Origin: Molossus alvarezi
Lineage: Eukaryota; Chordata; Mammalia; Chiroptera; Molossidae
Direction: 5' to 3'
Assembly: GCA_037176705.1 (NCBI GenBank)
Contig: CM073886.1
Location: 91,671,501-91,735,500 of the forward strand
Length of the DNA stretch: 64,000 bases
Made by a program: the position numbers and the translations under genes. The notes beneath the pieces are model-generated. The model searched no databases and was not told the origin of the DNA. It saw only the letters and a list, made by a program, of their open reading frames with translations. Position 1 is the first letter of the stretch. Each line of letters begins with the position of its first letter. Shown here piece by piece: positions 21,983 through 34,156 of this stretch.

Positions 21983-23098
21983 AGGGAATCAGCCTCTTTA
22001 CTCAGACCATGTAGGTTGAAAGTGAGAGAGGCCTGGTTCCCCAAAGGAATATTGGGTGCTTTTATCAGAATATGGAAATGAATATTGGGGCAAAAACAAA
22101 AGTTGTTCATTGTGAGTGGTGAGTGTGTTGTTAATCAAGCACAGATGAAGGATTACTGAACATCAGAGAGAACCGAGCTGAGGCTTGAATGATGGTAAAA
22201 ATATGTATGTAGGTTTTGAGACTTTCTTCAACATATTCAGCTTCACTGGAATAAAAAAACAAGGACAGTACAATGATGTGATTTACATAAGGCTCAGGGT
22301 TCGGAATGTAGGAAAGTGATCAGGGCCAACGAACAAGCGCTGAAGAAATAAAGGTTTCATAAAAGGACTGTTGCAATGACAATCCATGGAGCCCAGACTA
22401 GGCAAGGATGCAATAAGGACAGAAAGATACTGGCAGAGTAATTCCTACATAGCTGAATAGTCCTGTGGGGGAAGAGTTATGAAACTAGTGCTAAACTCAT
22501 TGAGAAAGACAATGCTGTTGGAGATCTGTGGGTGCCAGGAGTGGGGAGAGAAAGGGACCTCAGGAAAAGGTAGTTGTTCATTTTTACGTTTAACTCTCTC
22601 TTCAGAATGTGTACGACTAAGTGGACATATTCTAAGCTTAACTAAAGTCAAATGAAATCTGAAAAAGCCGAAGAAATCTGATTTTGTATTTGCAATCACC
22701 AATACATGCTAATTTACATTTTATTACTATTGAAATGGAATTAATTTCATTCAAAACATGGTGGTGACAGTAAATCAGGAGTTTATTAATTAATATTGTT
22801 GTTTATATTAAATGTATAATGATATAGCATAGCTATATATAACAAAGTATATAATATATATTTTATAATTAATTAATATTAGTATTAATAAAATCAAGCC
22901 AGGGTTTTATTTTTTAACCAGGTATGATCACTCACCAATCCTTAAAACACGTTAATAGGAAAAACCTTCTTATAAAATAACAACAACACATGATACTGTG
23001 AAAATACCAAAGATTTGAGATTCTTGATTTTTGACTACATGATCTTGGCAAGTCATATATTTTTAACTCTAAGTTCTTCAAGTATATAAATGCTTTAT
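21983..23098. other. Unique sequence, no gene seen
   Basis: AT-rich, with a TA-rich patch at 22800-22880. No gene or named repeat. Confidence 0.45.
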
Positions 23099-23119
23099 CT
23101 TAAATGGTATGTGATTTTC

Positions 23120-23172
23120 TCCTCCGGACCGCAGGCCGACGCTCTAACCGCTGAGCCAAACCGGCCAGGGCT
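23120..23172 (-). mobile_element. Tailless, 3'-truncated VES (53 bp)
   Basis: On the minus strand it reads AGCCCTGGCCGGTTTGGCTC then AGCGGTTAGAGCGTCGGCCT and stops at GGTCCGGAGGA, the anticodon-loop region of the tRNA-like head. No B-box, CT run or A-tail is present. It is enclosed by a perfect 19-bp duplication starting TAAATGGTATGTG (23101-23119 and 23173-23191). The head is close to the consensus, so the copy is young. Confidence 0.92.
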
Positions 23173-23191
23173 TAAATGGTATGTGATTTTC

Positions 23192-24384
23192 AAGCAAGAA
23201 CAGTATGACAGTGTCTTGTAGATAAAAATCATTCAAACATGTCATTTTTATTAGAAACTAATACTTTAGATAGCTACTACAATAATCAGTAAGCATTAGG
23301 TGGAATTAAAAAATTTATTTATAACCTACTTGTAAAGAATATACATTTGTAACGCTAACTTTTTATTGTTTCCTTCCAGATTGTTGAAGTAACTTCCCAA
23401 TCAGTTAGTTGGCTGATCCTCACATTTGAGATCTTTTCTCTATTTCCACAAGAAATCCCACCACACCAAGGATATTGCCATCTTTGTAGTTTTGTGGATC
23501 TCAGAGGATCAAATTGCACTTCACACAATATATCCCTTTGCTGTCCCTTCCCATAGAAAAAAAATCAGGCTATTTATTTTCTAAGTGTCTAAATGCAACC
23601 AAAGGGAATAGAATAGTGTTGAAATAAACATAAAATTGGGTTTAACATAAAAACTATTTCCTAAAACACTCACAGGTCAAACTGGGATGTGTGCGGGAGA
23701 AATAAGAAAACTGGGAAATTAAGAGGGTGGAAGGGATAAATTAATTGGAAAGGTTTGGGGAAGGTAGACATTTTCTGCCTTAAAAATGCTTCATGATATA
23801 AATAACCCATGCGTTATTTGAAAGGAGTTAATTAAGGGAAATCCAGTAATAAGGTTGTGAATCTGCAAGTAGAGAAATTGTGTGATAAATATGACTATAA
23901 GTTTTAATCCCTATTTCAGGACATTCGTTAATGGTTGAAATAATAAGGAATCCATATCACAGAGGATATGCTAGCATTTGAAAAGACATCCAGAATGACC
24001 AGGTTTATCACTGATCCATATCTAAAGTTTGATCATTATTATGTGGTGATAGAAATGATTCTTCATTCATGTTATTGGTGATCTTCAAGGTATACGGATT
24101 GGCAAGAATAACTTCACAGTTAACCCCACACTTACGTGAACAGGAAATGAGAATCTAGCGATCCCAGGAGGCTGTGCTGTTGAGAATAGCTTGACCCTAA
24201 ACCTACAGACTCCATCAGGTTACATGTCTAGACATTTTTGGAGGCATCGGTTGTCTGATTTTATCAAAAGGTTGGCAGAATTCTACAACTAACATATTGG
24301 AGTATCTGCCTTGAGTGAATCTTTCTTGCAAAGTGCTTGAAAGGACAAAGGACAGGGACTTCACTGAATTTACAGAATAGGTTA
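23192..24384. other. Unique sequence, no gene seen
   Basis: No recognised feature. Confidence 0.45.
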
Positions 24385-24785
24385 ATCACCCTTTTTTCTC
24401 CCCCAATGTTTTTGTATTGTAGTAAGATACACATGAAATTTCTTAAGGGTACAGTTAGGTGGTATTTAATACATTTACAACGCTGTGGTACCATCACTAC
24501 AAAACAACTCCAGAACTCTTTTCATTTTATAAAACTGAAACTATGTATCCATTAAACAATAACTTCCGATTATCCCCTCCCCTCAGCCCCTGGCAATCAT
24601 CATTCTACTTTCTGTCTCTGTGATTTTGACTACTTTAAGTACCTCATTTAAGTGGAATCATGCAGTATTTGTCTTTTTGTGACTGGTTTATTTTACTTAG
24701 CATAATGTCCTCAAGGTTCATCCATTTGTAGCATGTGTCAAATTTTCTTTCCTTTTTTAAGGTTGAATAACATTCCATTGTTACA
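24385..24785 (-). mobile_element. Old L1 3' end fragment
   Basis: Antisense L1 3' text: AGGGTACAGTTAGGTGGTAT, CCATCACTACAAAACAACTC, CAGCCCCTGGCAATCATCAT, GTGGAATCATGCAGTATTTG and GGTTGAATAACATTCCATTG. Older than the neighbouring L1-A. Confidence 0.85.
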
Positions 24786-25260
24786 TTTTCTTTGCCTACT
24801 TGTTTTCTAGTTTTTCTAGCTCTGGGAAATTTTGGTCTGAGACTTGCTTTCATTGTAATATTCTATCTGGTAGCAAGACTTAGAGGGAAGAGACCTTTAG
24901 TCCTTACATATCTCTTTGAACCAGGGTACTTCTATTTGCCAAAAAGTACCTAATAATTAGGAATGATCAAATTGGCTTAGGTCAGATCTCAGTGTTTAGT
25001 TGGTAATCTTTATCATCAACATATTTTTTCTAAATTTTAATTTTTTTATTAATTTATTTTTGTTATATATGTTTCTGCTTTTTCCCCATTGACACCCTCC
25101 TCCCGATCCACCCCCCCCGCCCTTTCCCCAGCATTGTTGTCCATGGTTATGCATACATGCATATAAGTTCTGTGGTTTATTTCTTCCCTCCTCCCAACTC
25201 CCTGTTCTGTGGTTTGTCAGTCTATACCCTACTTCTATGTCTGTGGGTCTATTTTGTTCC

Positions 25261-28200
25261 TCAGTTTGTTTTGTTCATTATATTCCATAAATTAGTAAGA
25301 TGCGATATTTGTTTTTCTCTGCTTCGCTTGTTTCGCTTAGGATAATATTCTCCAGGTCCCTCCATGTCCTCTCAAAGGATAAGAGATCTGTCTTTCTTAC
25401 AGCTGCATAATATTCCATTGTGTATATATATGTACCACAACTTTTTTATCCACTCATATATTGATGGAAACTAGGGCTGCTATGACCATAGGGGTATATA
25501 TGTTCTTTCTGATTGGTGCTTCAGGCTTCTTAGGATATATTCCTAGAAGTGGGATCACTGGATCAAATGGCAGTTCCATTTTTAACTTTTTGAGGTAACA
25601 TCACAGTGTTTTCCATAGTGGCTACACCAATCTGCATTTCCACCAGCAGTGTACTAGAGTCCCCTTTTCTCTACACTCTCACCAGCACTTATTGCTTGAT
25701 GATCTGTTGATGGTAGCCATTCTGACAGGTGTAAGGTGATACCTCATTATGGTTTTGAATTGCATCTCTCTGATGATTAGTGACATTGAGCATATTTTCA
25801 TATGTCTCTTAGCCATTTGTATGTTCTGTTTGTAGAGGTGTCTCTTTAGGTCCTCTGCCCATTTTTTAATTGGGTTCTTTGTCTTCCTTTTGTTGAGGTG
25901 TATGAGTACTCTATATATTTTGGACATTAACCCCTTGTCTGATGTATTCCCTTTCCATGTTGGTGGTTGTTTCTTTTGCTGTGCAGAGCTTTTTAGTCTG
26001 ATGTAGTCCCATGTGTTTATTTTTTTCCTTTGTTTCTCTTGCTTTTAGCATTGTATCAATAAAAATTCTGCTGCATGTGATGTCCGAAATTTTGTTGCCT
26101 ACATTTTCTTTTAGGATTTTTATAGATTCATGAGTCATATTTAAGTTTTTTATCCATTTTGAGTTTATTCTTGTATACAATGTAAGTTGGTGGTCTAGCT
26201 TCATTTTTTTTTGTTGTTGTTGTTGTTGCATGTAGCTGTCCAGTTTTTCCAACACCATTTATTGAAGCAGCTGTCTCTGCTACACTGAATGCTCTTGCCA
26301 CCTTTGTCAGATGTTAATTGAGCATAATGAGTTGGGTCAATTTCCAGGTTCTCTGTTTTGTTCCACTCATCTATATGCCTGTTCTTGTGCCAGTACCAGG
26401 CCGTTTTGATTACAATGGCTTTGTAGTATAACCTGATATATGATATTGTGATCCCTCCTCCTTTGTTATTCTTTTTCAAGATTGCTGTGGCTATTTGGGG
26501 TCTTTTTGGTTCCATATGAACTTTTGAAGTATTTGTTCTAGTTCTGTGAAATGTGTCCTATTTTGATGGGGATTGCATTGAATCTATAGATTGCTTTGGG
26601 TAGTATGGACATTTTAATGATGTTAATTCTTTCAATTCATGAACAAGGTATATGCTTCCACTTTTTTATATCTTCCTCTATTTTTTTTTTCAATGACCTG
26701 TAGTTTTCTGTGAAGAGGTCCTTGACTTATTTGGTTCAGTTTATTCCTAGGTATCTTCATTTTTTTGCCACAATGGTAAACGGGATTTTGTTTGTTTGTT
26801 TCTCTTTCTGTGAGTTCATTGTTGGTGTATAAGAATGCTATTGATTTCTTGACATTAATTTTGTATCCAGCTAATTTGCCAAATTCATTTATTAAATATA
26901 GTAGTTTTGTTTTTGTTTGTTTTTTTATCCTCACCGGAGGACATTTTTCCATTTTTTGTTCAGGTAGAGTGGGAGGGAGAGAGAGGAACAGAGAGAGAGA
27001 GAAACATCGATGTGAAAGGAACACATCGAGTGGCTGCCACCCGCACAACCTACCAGGACCGGGGACAAACTGCAACCGAGGTACGCGCCCTTAGCGGGAA
27101 CCGAACCCGGGTCTCTCAGGACCGCAGGCCGATGCTCTAACTGCTGAAGCAAACCGGCCAGGGCTAAATATAGATTTTTGATGGAGTCTTTAGGGTTTTC
27201 TATGTACAATATCATATCATCTGCAAATAATGACAGTTTTAATTCCTCCTTTCCAATTTGGATCCCTTTTATTTTTTCTTCCTGTCTGATTGCTGTGGCT
27301 AAGACTTCCAGTACTATATTAAATAAGGGTGGCAAAAGTGTCAGGAACATCCCTGTCTAGTTCCTGTTCTTAAGGGCAATGCTTGTAGTTTGTGCCCATT
27401 GAGTATGATGTTGGTTGTAGGTTTTCATATATGGCCTTTATTATGTCAAGATATGATCCTTCTATTCCCACATTGCTGAGCATTTTTATAAGAAATGGGT
27501 ACTGGATTTTCCTGAATGCTTTTTCAGCATTTATTGATAAGATCATATGGTTTTTATCTTTCCTTTTGTTTATGTGGCATATTGCATTTATTGATTTGCG
27601 AATATTGTACCATCCTTACATACCTGGGATGAATTCCACCTGGTCATGATGAATAATTTTTCTGATGTATTGCTGGATCTGATTTACTAATATGTTGTTA
27701 AGGATTTTGGCATCTGTGTTTATCAGGGATATTGGCCTGTAGTTTTCTTTCTTTGTAGTGTCTTTATTCGGTTTTGGAATTAGGATTATGCTGGCCTCAT
27801 AAAATGAGTTTGGAAGTCTTCTGCCTTGGATTTTTTGGAATAGTTTGAGGAGAATGGGTGTTAGATCTTTTTTAAATGTTCAGTATAACTCCCCTGTGAA
27901 GCTGTCCGGACCTGAACTTTTGTTTGTGGGGAGTTTCTTGATTATATCTTTAATTTTCTTAGTTGTTATTGGTCTATTCAAGTTTTCTATCTCTTTCTGG
28001 TTCAGTTTTGGAAGACTGTGTGTTCCTACAAATTTGTCCATTTCTCCTAGATTGTCCAATTTGTAGGCGTATAATTGTTCATAGTATGTTTTGATGATCC
28101 TTTGTATTTCTGTGATGTCAGTTGTAACTTCTCCTCTTTTGTTTTTGATTTTGTTTATTTGGGTCCTCTCTCTTTTTTCTTGCTGACTAGCTAAGGGTCC

Positions 28201-29286
28201 ATCAATCTTGTTTATCTTTTCAGAGAACCAACTCTTTGTTTCATTGATCGTTTGAATTATTTTAGTTTCTATGTCATTTATTTCTGCTCTGACCTTTACT
28301 ATTTCTTTCCTTCTACTTGCTCTGTGTTTTTCTTTTGGTTTACTTTCTAGTTCTTTAAGTTGTAGGGTTAGAAAGTCAATAAGGAATTTTTCTTGTTACT
28401 TGAGGTAGGCTTGTAGTGCTATGAACTTCCCTCTCAGGACTGCTTTTGCTGTGTCCTATAGATTTTGTGTTGTTGTGTGTTCAGTTTCATTGGTTTTCAG
28501 GAAATTTTTATTTTCTTCCTTAACCTCCTTGTTAACCCATTTGTGTTTAATAGCATGCTATTTAGCCTCCATGTGTTTGAATGTTTTTGTTGTAATTGAT
28601 TTCTAGTTTCATGCCATTGTAATCTGAGAAGATGCTTGGCTTGATTTCAGTCTTCTTGAATTTGTAGAGACTTACTTTGTGTCCTAACATGTGCTCTATC
28701 TTTGAGAATGTCCTGTGTGCACTTGAGAAGAATGTATATTCTGCAGCTTTGGGGTGAAATGTTCTATAAATATCAGTTAAGTCCAACTGATGTAGTTCAT
28801 CATTTAAGGACTCTGTGTTCTTGTTAATTTTTTGTCTAGAAGATCTATTCAGTGGTGTCAGTGGGGTGTTAAAGTCACCTACTGTGATTGTATTGCTATT
28901 GATCTCTTCCTTGAACTCCTCCAGAAATTTTTAAATATATTTTGGTGCTCTTGTATTTGTTGCATATGTTTCCCAGGGTTATATCCTCTTCTTGGATTGA
29001 TTCTTTTAATATTATATAGTGACCTTTGTCTCTTATTATGGCCCTCGTTTTGAAGTCCATCTTATCAGATATGAGTATTGCTACACCAGCTTTTATTAAA
29101 TTTCCATTTGCTTGGAAAATACTTTTAAATCCCTTCACTTTCATCCTATGTGAGTTTTTTGTTGTGAGGTGGGTCTCTTGTAGACAGCATATATGTTGGT
29201 TGTGTTTTCTTATCTACTCAGCTACCCTATATCTTTTAATTGGAGCATTTAAGTCATTTACATTTAAGGTTATTATTGATACTCAT
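25261..29286 (-). pseudogene. L1-A ORF2 (endonuclease/reverse transcriptase), broken
   Basis: L1 ORF2 protein nicks DNA and reverse-transcribes L1 and SINE RNA at the nick. Read from 29286 leftwards, fragments of the family appear in order. The endonuclease end, near 28630-28780, includes FSSAHRTFSKIEHMLGHK; the usual S-x-D-H motif reads S-K-I-E-H here. The reverse-transcriptase block near 27200-27350 has the catalytic motif FADD intact ([18 protein letters not shown]). The Cys-rich C-terminal region ends near 25261. A VES at 26902-27164 separates the RT core from the thumb and C-terminal part. Numerous stops and frameshifts make it non-functional. Length without the SINE is about 3.75 kb, normal for the family. 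Confidence 0.88.
26902..27164 (-). mobile_element. VES SINE inside L1-A ORF2
   Basis: The plus strand has TATCCTCACCGGAGGACATT near the tail, a GA run, and ends GCAAACCGGCCAGGGC. The perfect 9-bp duplication TAAATATAG lies at 26893-26901 and 27165-27173. Confidence 0.95.
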
Positions 29287-29342
29287 TAGTTGCCATTTTT
29301 ATTTTATGCCTGTGTTCCTCTTTCTCTCTCTGTTTCTTCTTC

Positions 29343-30235
29343 TTACAACAGTCCCTTTAGCATTTCTTGCCGTGCTGATTTGGTGGTGGTAAATTTCTTT
29401 AGCTTTATTTCTTCTTTGAATTTGAATAATAGCATTGCTGAATAGAGTACTCTTGGATTCAAACCCTTGCCTTTCATTACTTTGTACACTTCATGCAATT
29501 CCTTTCTGTCCTGCAGTGTTTCTATTGAGAAATAAGCTGACAGTCTAATACGAGTTCCCTTGTAGGTAACTTTCTGTTTTTCTCTAGCTTCCTTCAAAAT
29601 TCTTTCTTTGTCTTTAATGTTTGCCAATTTAATTATGATGTGTCTAGCTGTTCATCTTTCAGAGTTCATTTTGATTGGGACTTTCTGTGTTTTCTGGACT
29701 TGTGTGACTTTTTCCTTCACCAAATTAGGGAATTTTTCTGTCATTATTTCTTCAAACAGGTTCTCTATTCCTTTCTCTGATTCTTCTCCTTCTGGTACCC
29801 CTACGATGCAAATGTTGTTATGTTCCATATTGTCCCAAAGCTCCCTTAAACTTCCCTACTGCTTTTTAATTTTTTCCACATTTGCTGCTCTATTTGGGTG
29901 TTTTTTTCTGCTTTGTATTCTAAGTTGCTGATTCAGTCTTCAGCTTCTTCTAATCTACTACTGAATTCTTCTGAGATATTTTTCCTAACAGCTATGTCAT
30001 TCTTTATTTCGTCTTGATTTTTATTCATAGACTCTACCTCTTTTTTTAAGCTGATGTAATTTTCACTGAGCTCTTCATTATTCTTATTAAGTTGCTTGTA
30101 GTTCTCACTAAATTGTTTGAGCACCCTTAAAATCATTGCTTTGAATTCTTTATCTGATAAAGATAAAGAATGTAGTTCCTTTTCTGGTGATTCCTCCTTT
30201 TCTTTCATTTGGATTTTGTTTCTTTGTCTCACCAT
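29343..30235 (-). pseudogene. L1-A ORF1 (RNA-binding coiled-coil protein), broken
   Basis: L1 ORF1 protein coats L1 RNA as a trimer. The N-terminal part (30235-29933, about 100 residues from MVRQRNKIQMKEKEESPEKE) is a charged heptad-like coiled coil. The C-terminal part (29627-29343) starts MANIKDKERILKEAREKQKV and ends SARQEMLKGLL before a stop. This corresponds to the RRM/C-terminal domain end, including the conserved I-K-D-K-E-x-I-L-x-A-x-R. The middle is frameshifted. The overall span, about 297 codons, is near normal. ORF2 follows 56 bp downstream. Confidence 0.85.
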
Positions 30236-31282
30236 TTTAGTTGTACGGTAGATCTAGGCCCGGAGAGGAATGTTGGAATGTGTAGGCAGGTCGGTGTGTA
30301 TCAAATAAGGCTGCTGTGTTTCCCAGACTGTTTTGGTGTGTGGGGCCTCTTGCCTACTTTTGGTCCTGGTGGACCGACAGCTGGCAGCTGGTATTGGTCT
30401 GTCGTGTTAGGTGCTCTTGGGGTGTGTGGGTCCAGCTGTTGTGCTGCTGGGGTTTGTGTGTCTCATTGGTGTGCTTTTGGACTGCATGGGTCCGGCTAGG
30501 GCGCTGCTGGGGTGTGTGGGTCATGCTGAAGTGCTGCTGAGGTGCGCTGCTGCCTGGTGGAGCTCAGCTCCTAATCAGTTGTTGCTGGGGGCGAGTGTCA
30601 GCTCCCAGATTGCAATGCTACTGCTGCTGCTATTGCCAGGGGGTGCTATCAGTTTCCAATCCTCTGAGGCTGTTGGGGCCTGAGGATGCTCAGCTCCCGG
30701 GACTTTGTCCCTGCTGAGGGAGGTACTCCACTTCAAATCCACTGCTGCAGTTGTCAGGGGCAGGTCTCGGCTGCCCAAGTCTTGCTGCTGCTTGGGCTGG
30801 GGCACCATTCCTGATGCCACTGGGGGTTTGTCTCAGCTCCGGAGCCTCAGCTGCTGTTAGGGGTGGGGCTCCACTCCTGCCCAGTCACTGCTGCTGTGGG
30901 GGATAGTGCTTGGCTCCCGCCGGTTGCAGCTACTGCAGCAGGCACCTAGATAGTGCCGCTACTGTGCACTGGTCCGTGTTGACACAGTCAGGTCCACTGG
31001 GCCGATGGTGCAAGGCACTCTGGTGGACTCAGGTTGCTTGGCCCTACCCGCTCCCCACTGCCTCCTCCCAGAGAAGACCAGAGATCTTCCAAACTGGTGG
31101 GGCCTTCCAGCCGCACAGGAAGAAGCGCCCTGACAAGCCGCTTACTGCAGTAGCTGGCTGCTCTGTCCACAGCACAGGAACCCCCTGCCCCACGTTTCTG
31201 CACTGCTCAAGGTTGCTTGTCCACTCACGTCCACTCACACTCTCTCTCACACTCACTCACATACTCACCCTCACTCCCTAAA
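30236..31282 (-). promoter_or_regulatory. L1-A 5'UTR (internal promoter region)
   Basis: About 1 kb of GC-rich sequence between ORF1 and the target duplication. It has imperfect internal repeats (GCTGCTGGGGTGTGTGGGTC-like units at about 30405-30545) and a terminal GTGAGT/GAGTG-rich stretch (minus strand, 31205-31275). In L1 this region is the RNA polymerase II promoter. By eye it does not align with the L1-C 5'UTR. Confidence 0.75.
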
Positions 31283-31299
31283 AACATATTTTTTTTAAA

Positions 31300-31789
31300 A
31301 AAGACGGTACTAGAGTCAGAGGACAGACTCCATGACAAAGGACTATCACAAACATCTTTAAGTGCTTATTTATTAAATCTTAAAATTATAAACCAATTGT
31401 CATGTAGCCATATTTAGTGAACAGTGCTTTTTTGTTAAAGTAGACAAAGTTTCAGTATTAAAAAACCCTTGTTATTTGATTATTGGTTTTATTTTTATTT
31501 GTAGGATTTTTAACAAATAAGGTAATTCTAAATAATCTCCAGAGCTTGAATTTGGTTTCCAAATGGAGGTAGAGTTTGGATTCAGTCTTTTAGAAAAATG
31601 ACTAAAAAATATTTTTTTGGCTTCAAATGAACTTTTTGCAGGTGTTCTCATAGCTTAAGGCCGTGGGTACAAAGGAGAAATTCATTTATAAATGCTGTGA
31701 GTGTTTCTAGGACATACACCTTTCTCTTCTGTGTTGTTATTGTAGTTGAGAAAGAGCCCAAGGAGGCAATAAGGAGATATAATTAAAAG
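31300..31789. other. Unique spacer between L1-A and L1-B
   Basis: AT-rich, no feature recognised. Confidence 0.5.
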
Positions 31790-31801
31790 ATGAAAGATAA
31801 A

Positions 31802-33145
31802 TGGACCCAAGGCAATATGCTCAATTAATATTTGAAAAAGGTGGCAAGAGCATACAGTGGAGTAAGGACAGCCTCTTTAATAAATGGTGCTGGGAAAATT
31901 GGACTGCTACATGCAGAAAAATGAAACTAGACCATCAACTTACACCATACACAGGAATAAACTCAAAATGGAAGACTTAAATGTGACTCATGAATCCATA
32001 AAAATCCTAGAAGAAACTGTAGGCAACAAAATTTCAGACATCATACACAGCAGAATTTTCACTGACACATCACCTAAGGCAATAGAAACAAAGGAGAAAA
32101 TAAACACATGGAACTACATCAAACTCAAAAGCTTCTGCACAGCAAAAGATACAATCATCAAAATGGAAAGGCTACCCACTGTATGGGAGAGCATAATTGC
32201 CAATGATATATCAGATAAGGGCTTGATTTCCAATATATATAGAGTGCTCATACAACTCAAGTAAAAGAAAACAAAGAACCCAATTAAAAAAATGGGCAGA
32301 GGAGCTCAATAGACACCTCTCCAAACAGGACATACAAATGGCCAAGAGACATATGAAGAAATGCTCAACATCACTAATCATCAGAGAGATGCAAATTAAA
32401 ACAACAATGAGGTATCACCTCACACCTGTCAGAATGCCACCATCAACAAATCATCAAACAGTGTTGGCGAGGGTGGCGAGAAAAGGGGACTCTAGTACAC
32501 TGCTGGTGGGAATGCAGACTGATTCAGCCACTATGGAAAACAATATGGTGTTACCTCAAAAAATTAAAAATTGAACTTCCATTTGATCCAGTGATCCCAC
32601 TTCTAGGAATATACCCTAAGAAGCCTGAAACACCAATCAGAAAGAATATATGTACCCCCATGTTTGTAGCAGCACTATTTACAATAGCTAAGATCTGGAA
32701 ACAGCCCAAGTGTCCATCAGTAGACGAATAGATAAAAAAGCGGTGGTACATTTACACGATGGAGTACTATGCAGCTGTAAGAAAGAAAGATCTCTTATCC
32801 TTTGAGACTACATGGAGGGACCTGGAAAGTATCATCCTAAGTGAAACAAGCCAAACAGAGAAAGACAAGTATCATATGATCTCACTTATTTGTGGAATAT
32901 AATGAACATAACAGTCTGAGGAATGGGGTAGTCCCAGAGACGTGGAAGTGGGGTACAAACTGACAATCCCCAGAAGAGGGGGTGGTGGGGGAGAGATAAA
33001 CCACAGAACTTAAATGTATGTATACATGAACAATGGACATGGACAACAAAGCTGGGGACAGGGCAGGGAGGGAGGAAGGAGGAGGAGGGAATCAGTGGGG
33101 GGAAAAGGAGAAACATCTGTAACAAAAATTAATTAAAAAAAAAAT
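31802..33145 (+). mobile_element. L1-B: 5'-truncated bat L1
   Basis: The last 1.34 kb of an L1 in plus orientation. ORF2 C-terminal text runs from GGACCCAAGGCAATATGCTC to GAGAAAGACAAGTATCATAT, then the 3'UTR and A-tail. The longest open piece (31884-32264) contains [20 protein letters not shown]; premature stops occur throughout. The perfect 12-bp target duplication ATGAAAGATAAA lies at 31790-31801 and 33146-33157. It lies opposite in orientation to L1-A and L1-C. Confidence 0.95.
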
Positions 33146-33157
33146 ATGAAAGATAAA

Positions 33158-33914
33158 ACAACATATGCAGAGTATATTTACTGAGCAAAACCACATGCTA
33201 GGCCCTTTCAAGTCACAGTACCTTACCTTTAACTCTTTACTGTTCAGCTCATTACTAAGGAAGCATGACTCGGCTATTATGCAGGCAGGGTCATCATAAT
33301 GAAGTAGTAGTATGAATAGTGGAAAGATAAAATGGGCACATGTAGAGAAAGAACATTTTCTTAAGTAGGAGAGGATATAGAAAAAAAAAAAGAAATAACA
33401 CAGAGTCCCTCCAGGTGGAGCAACAGCTTCCACAATACCAGAGTGTCCCATAGAGGTTTCAGCTGTTGTCACTGGTGTAAAGTAAGGATTCTTCCAGCAT
33501 AAAAATGTGGCTTTAGTTCTTAGTATACTGTGCCTGTCTGCCACCAGGTAGAAGTATTTGGTGGAAAACAACCCAACACATTCCTAAGTACTTGTTGCAA
33601 AGAAGGTAATGTGAAGGTCAGCCCCCAAGAGCATCCATCAGCAGGACACATGTGTGGTGGAGGTAATTTCTACAATGCGCTAGATAAAATAGAGCCCCTA
33701 CCATATAACACACTTGGGCATTTTCAATCACAAAATTGAAGGAGCCTGAGGACAGGCCTGAGGTATGTGAGGCTACAGAAAACAGAGAGTTGAGTGTAAT
33801 ATGCATGTAAATATACTATGTAAGTATGTGTGCATATTATTTTCAGATAGGCAAAGCTTATCATTTTAAATTCCAGAACTAGAGCCTGGGAATTGTAGTA
33901 GCCAGAACTCTACT

Positions 33915-33915
<1 letters not shown>
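33158..33915. other. Unassigned sequence, no gene
   Basis: Contains a 69-codon open frame at 33530-33739 that I could not assign (see the rejected items). No splice context or named repeat. Confidence 0.4.
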
Positions 33916-33971
<56 letters not shown>

Positions 33972-34156
33972 GGGAGAGAGAGATAGAAACATCGACGTGA
34001 GAGAGAAACATCAATCGGTTGCCTCCTGCTTGCTCCCTACTGGGCATCCAGCCCGAAATCCAGGCATGTGCCCTGACTGGGAATTGAACCGGGGCAGTGA
34101 GACAGTGCTCAGACCATGGGACAGTGCTCAATATCCTGAGCCACACTGGCTGGGCC
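33916..34156 (-). mobile_element. VES SINE with long (GA)n
   Basis: The plus strand ends GAGCCACACTGGCTGGGCC. The SINE body CT tract has grown into about 27 GA units (33917-33969). Confidence 0.92.

Larger units (their letters stand above)
25035..31282 (-). mobile_element. L1-A: full-length, decayed bat L1
   Basis: A complete minus-strand L1 of about 6.0 kb without its inserted VES: 3'UTR at 25035-25260, ORF2 at 25261-29286, a 56-bp spacer, ORF1 at 29343-30235 and a 5'UTR of about 1 kb to 31282. The target duplication of about 16 bp is AACATATTTTTTCTAAA (25018-25034) against AACATATTTTTTTTAAA (from 31283). The frames are broken by stops and shifts, so it is immobile, but it is little diverged from L1-B and L1-C. 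A minus-strand VES (26902-27164) landed in the reverse-transcriptase region. Confidence 0.93.

Noticed and set aside
33530..33739. 69-codon frame with STCCKEGNVKVSP, faintly like the Cys-rich start of Helitron helicase-like proteins
   Set aside because: Only a handful of residues agree. No flanking Helitron ends (TC...CTRR with hairpin) or further domain was found. Bats do carry Helitrons, so a translated search would settle it.
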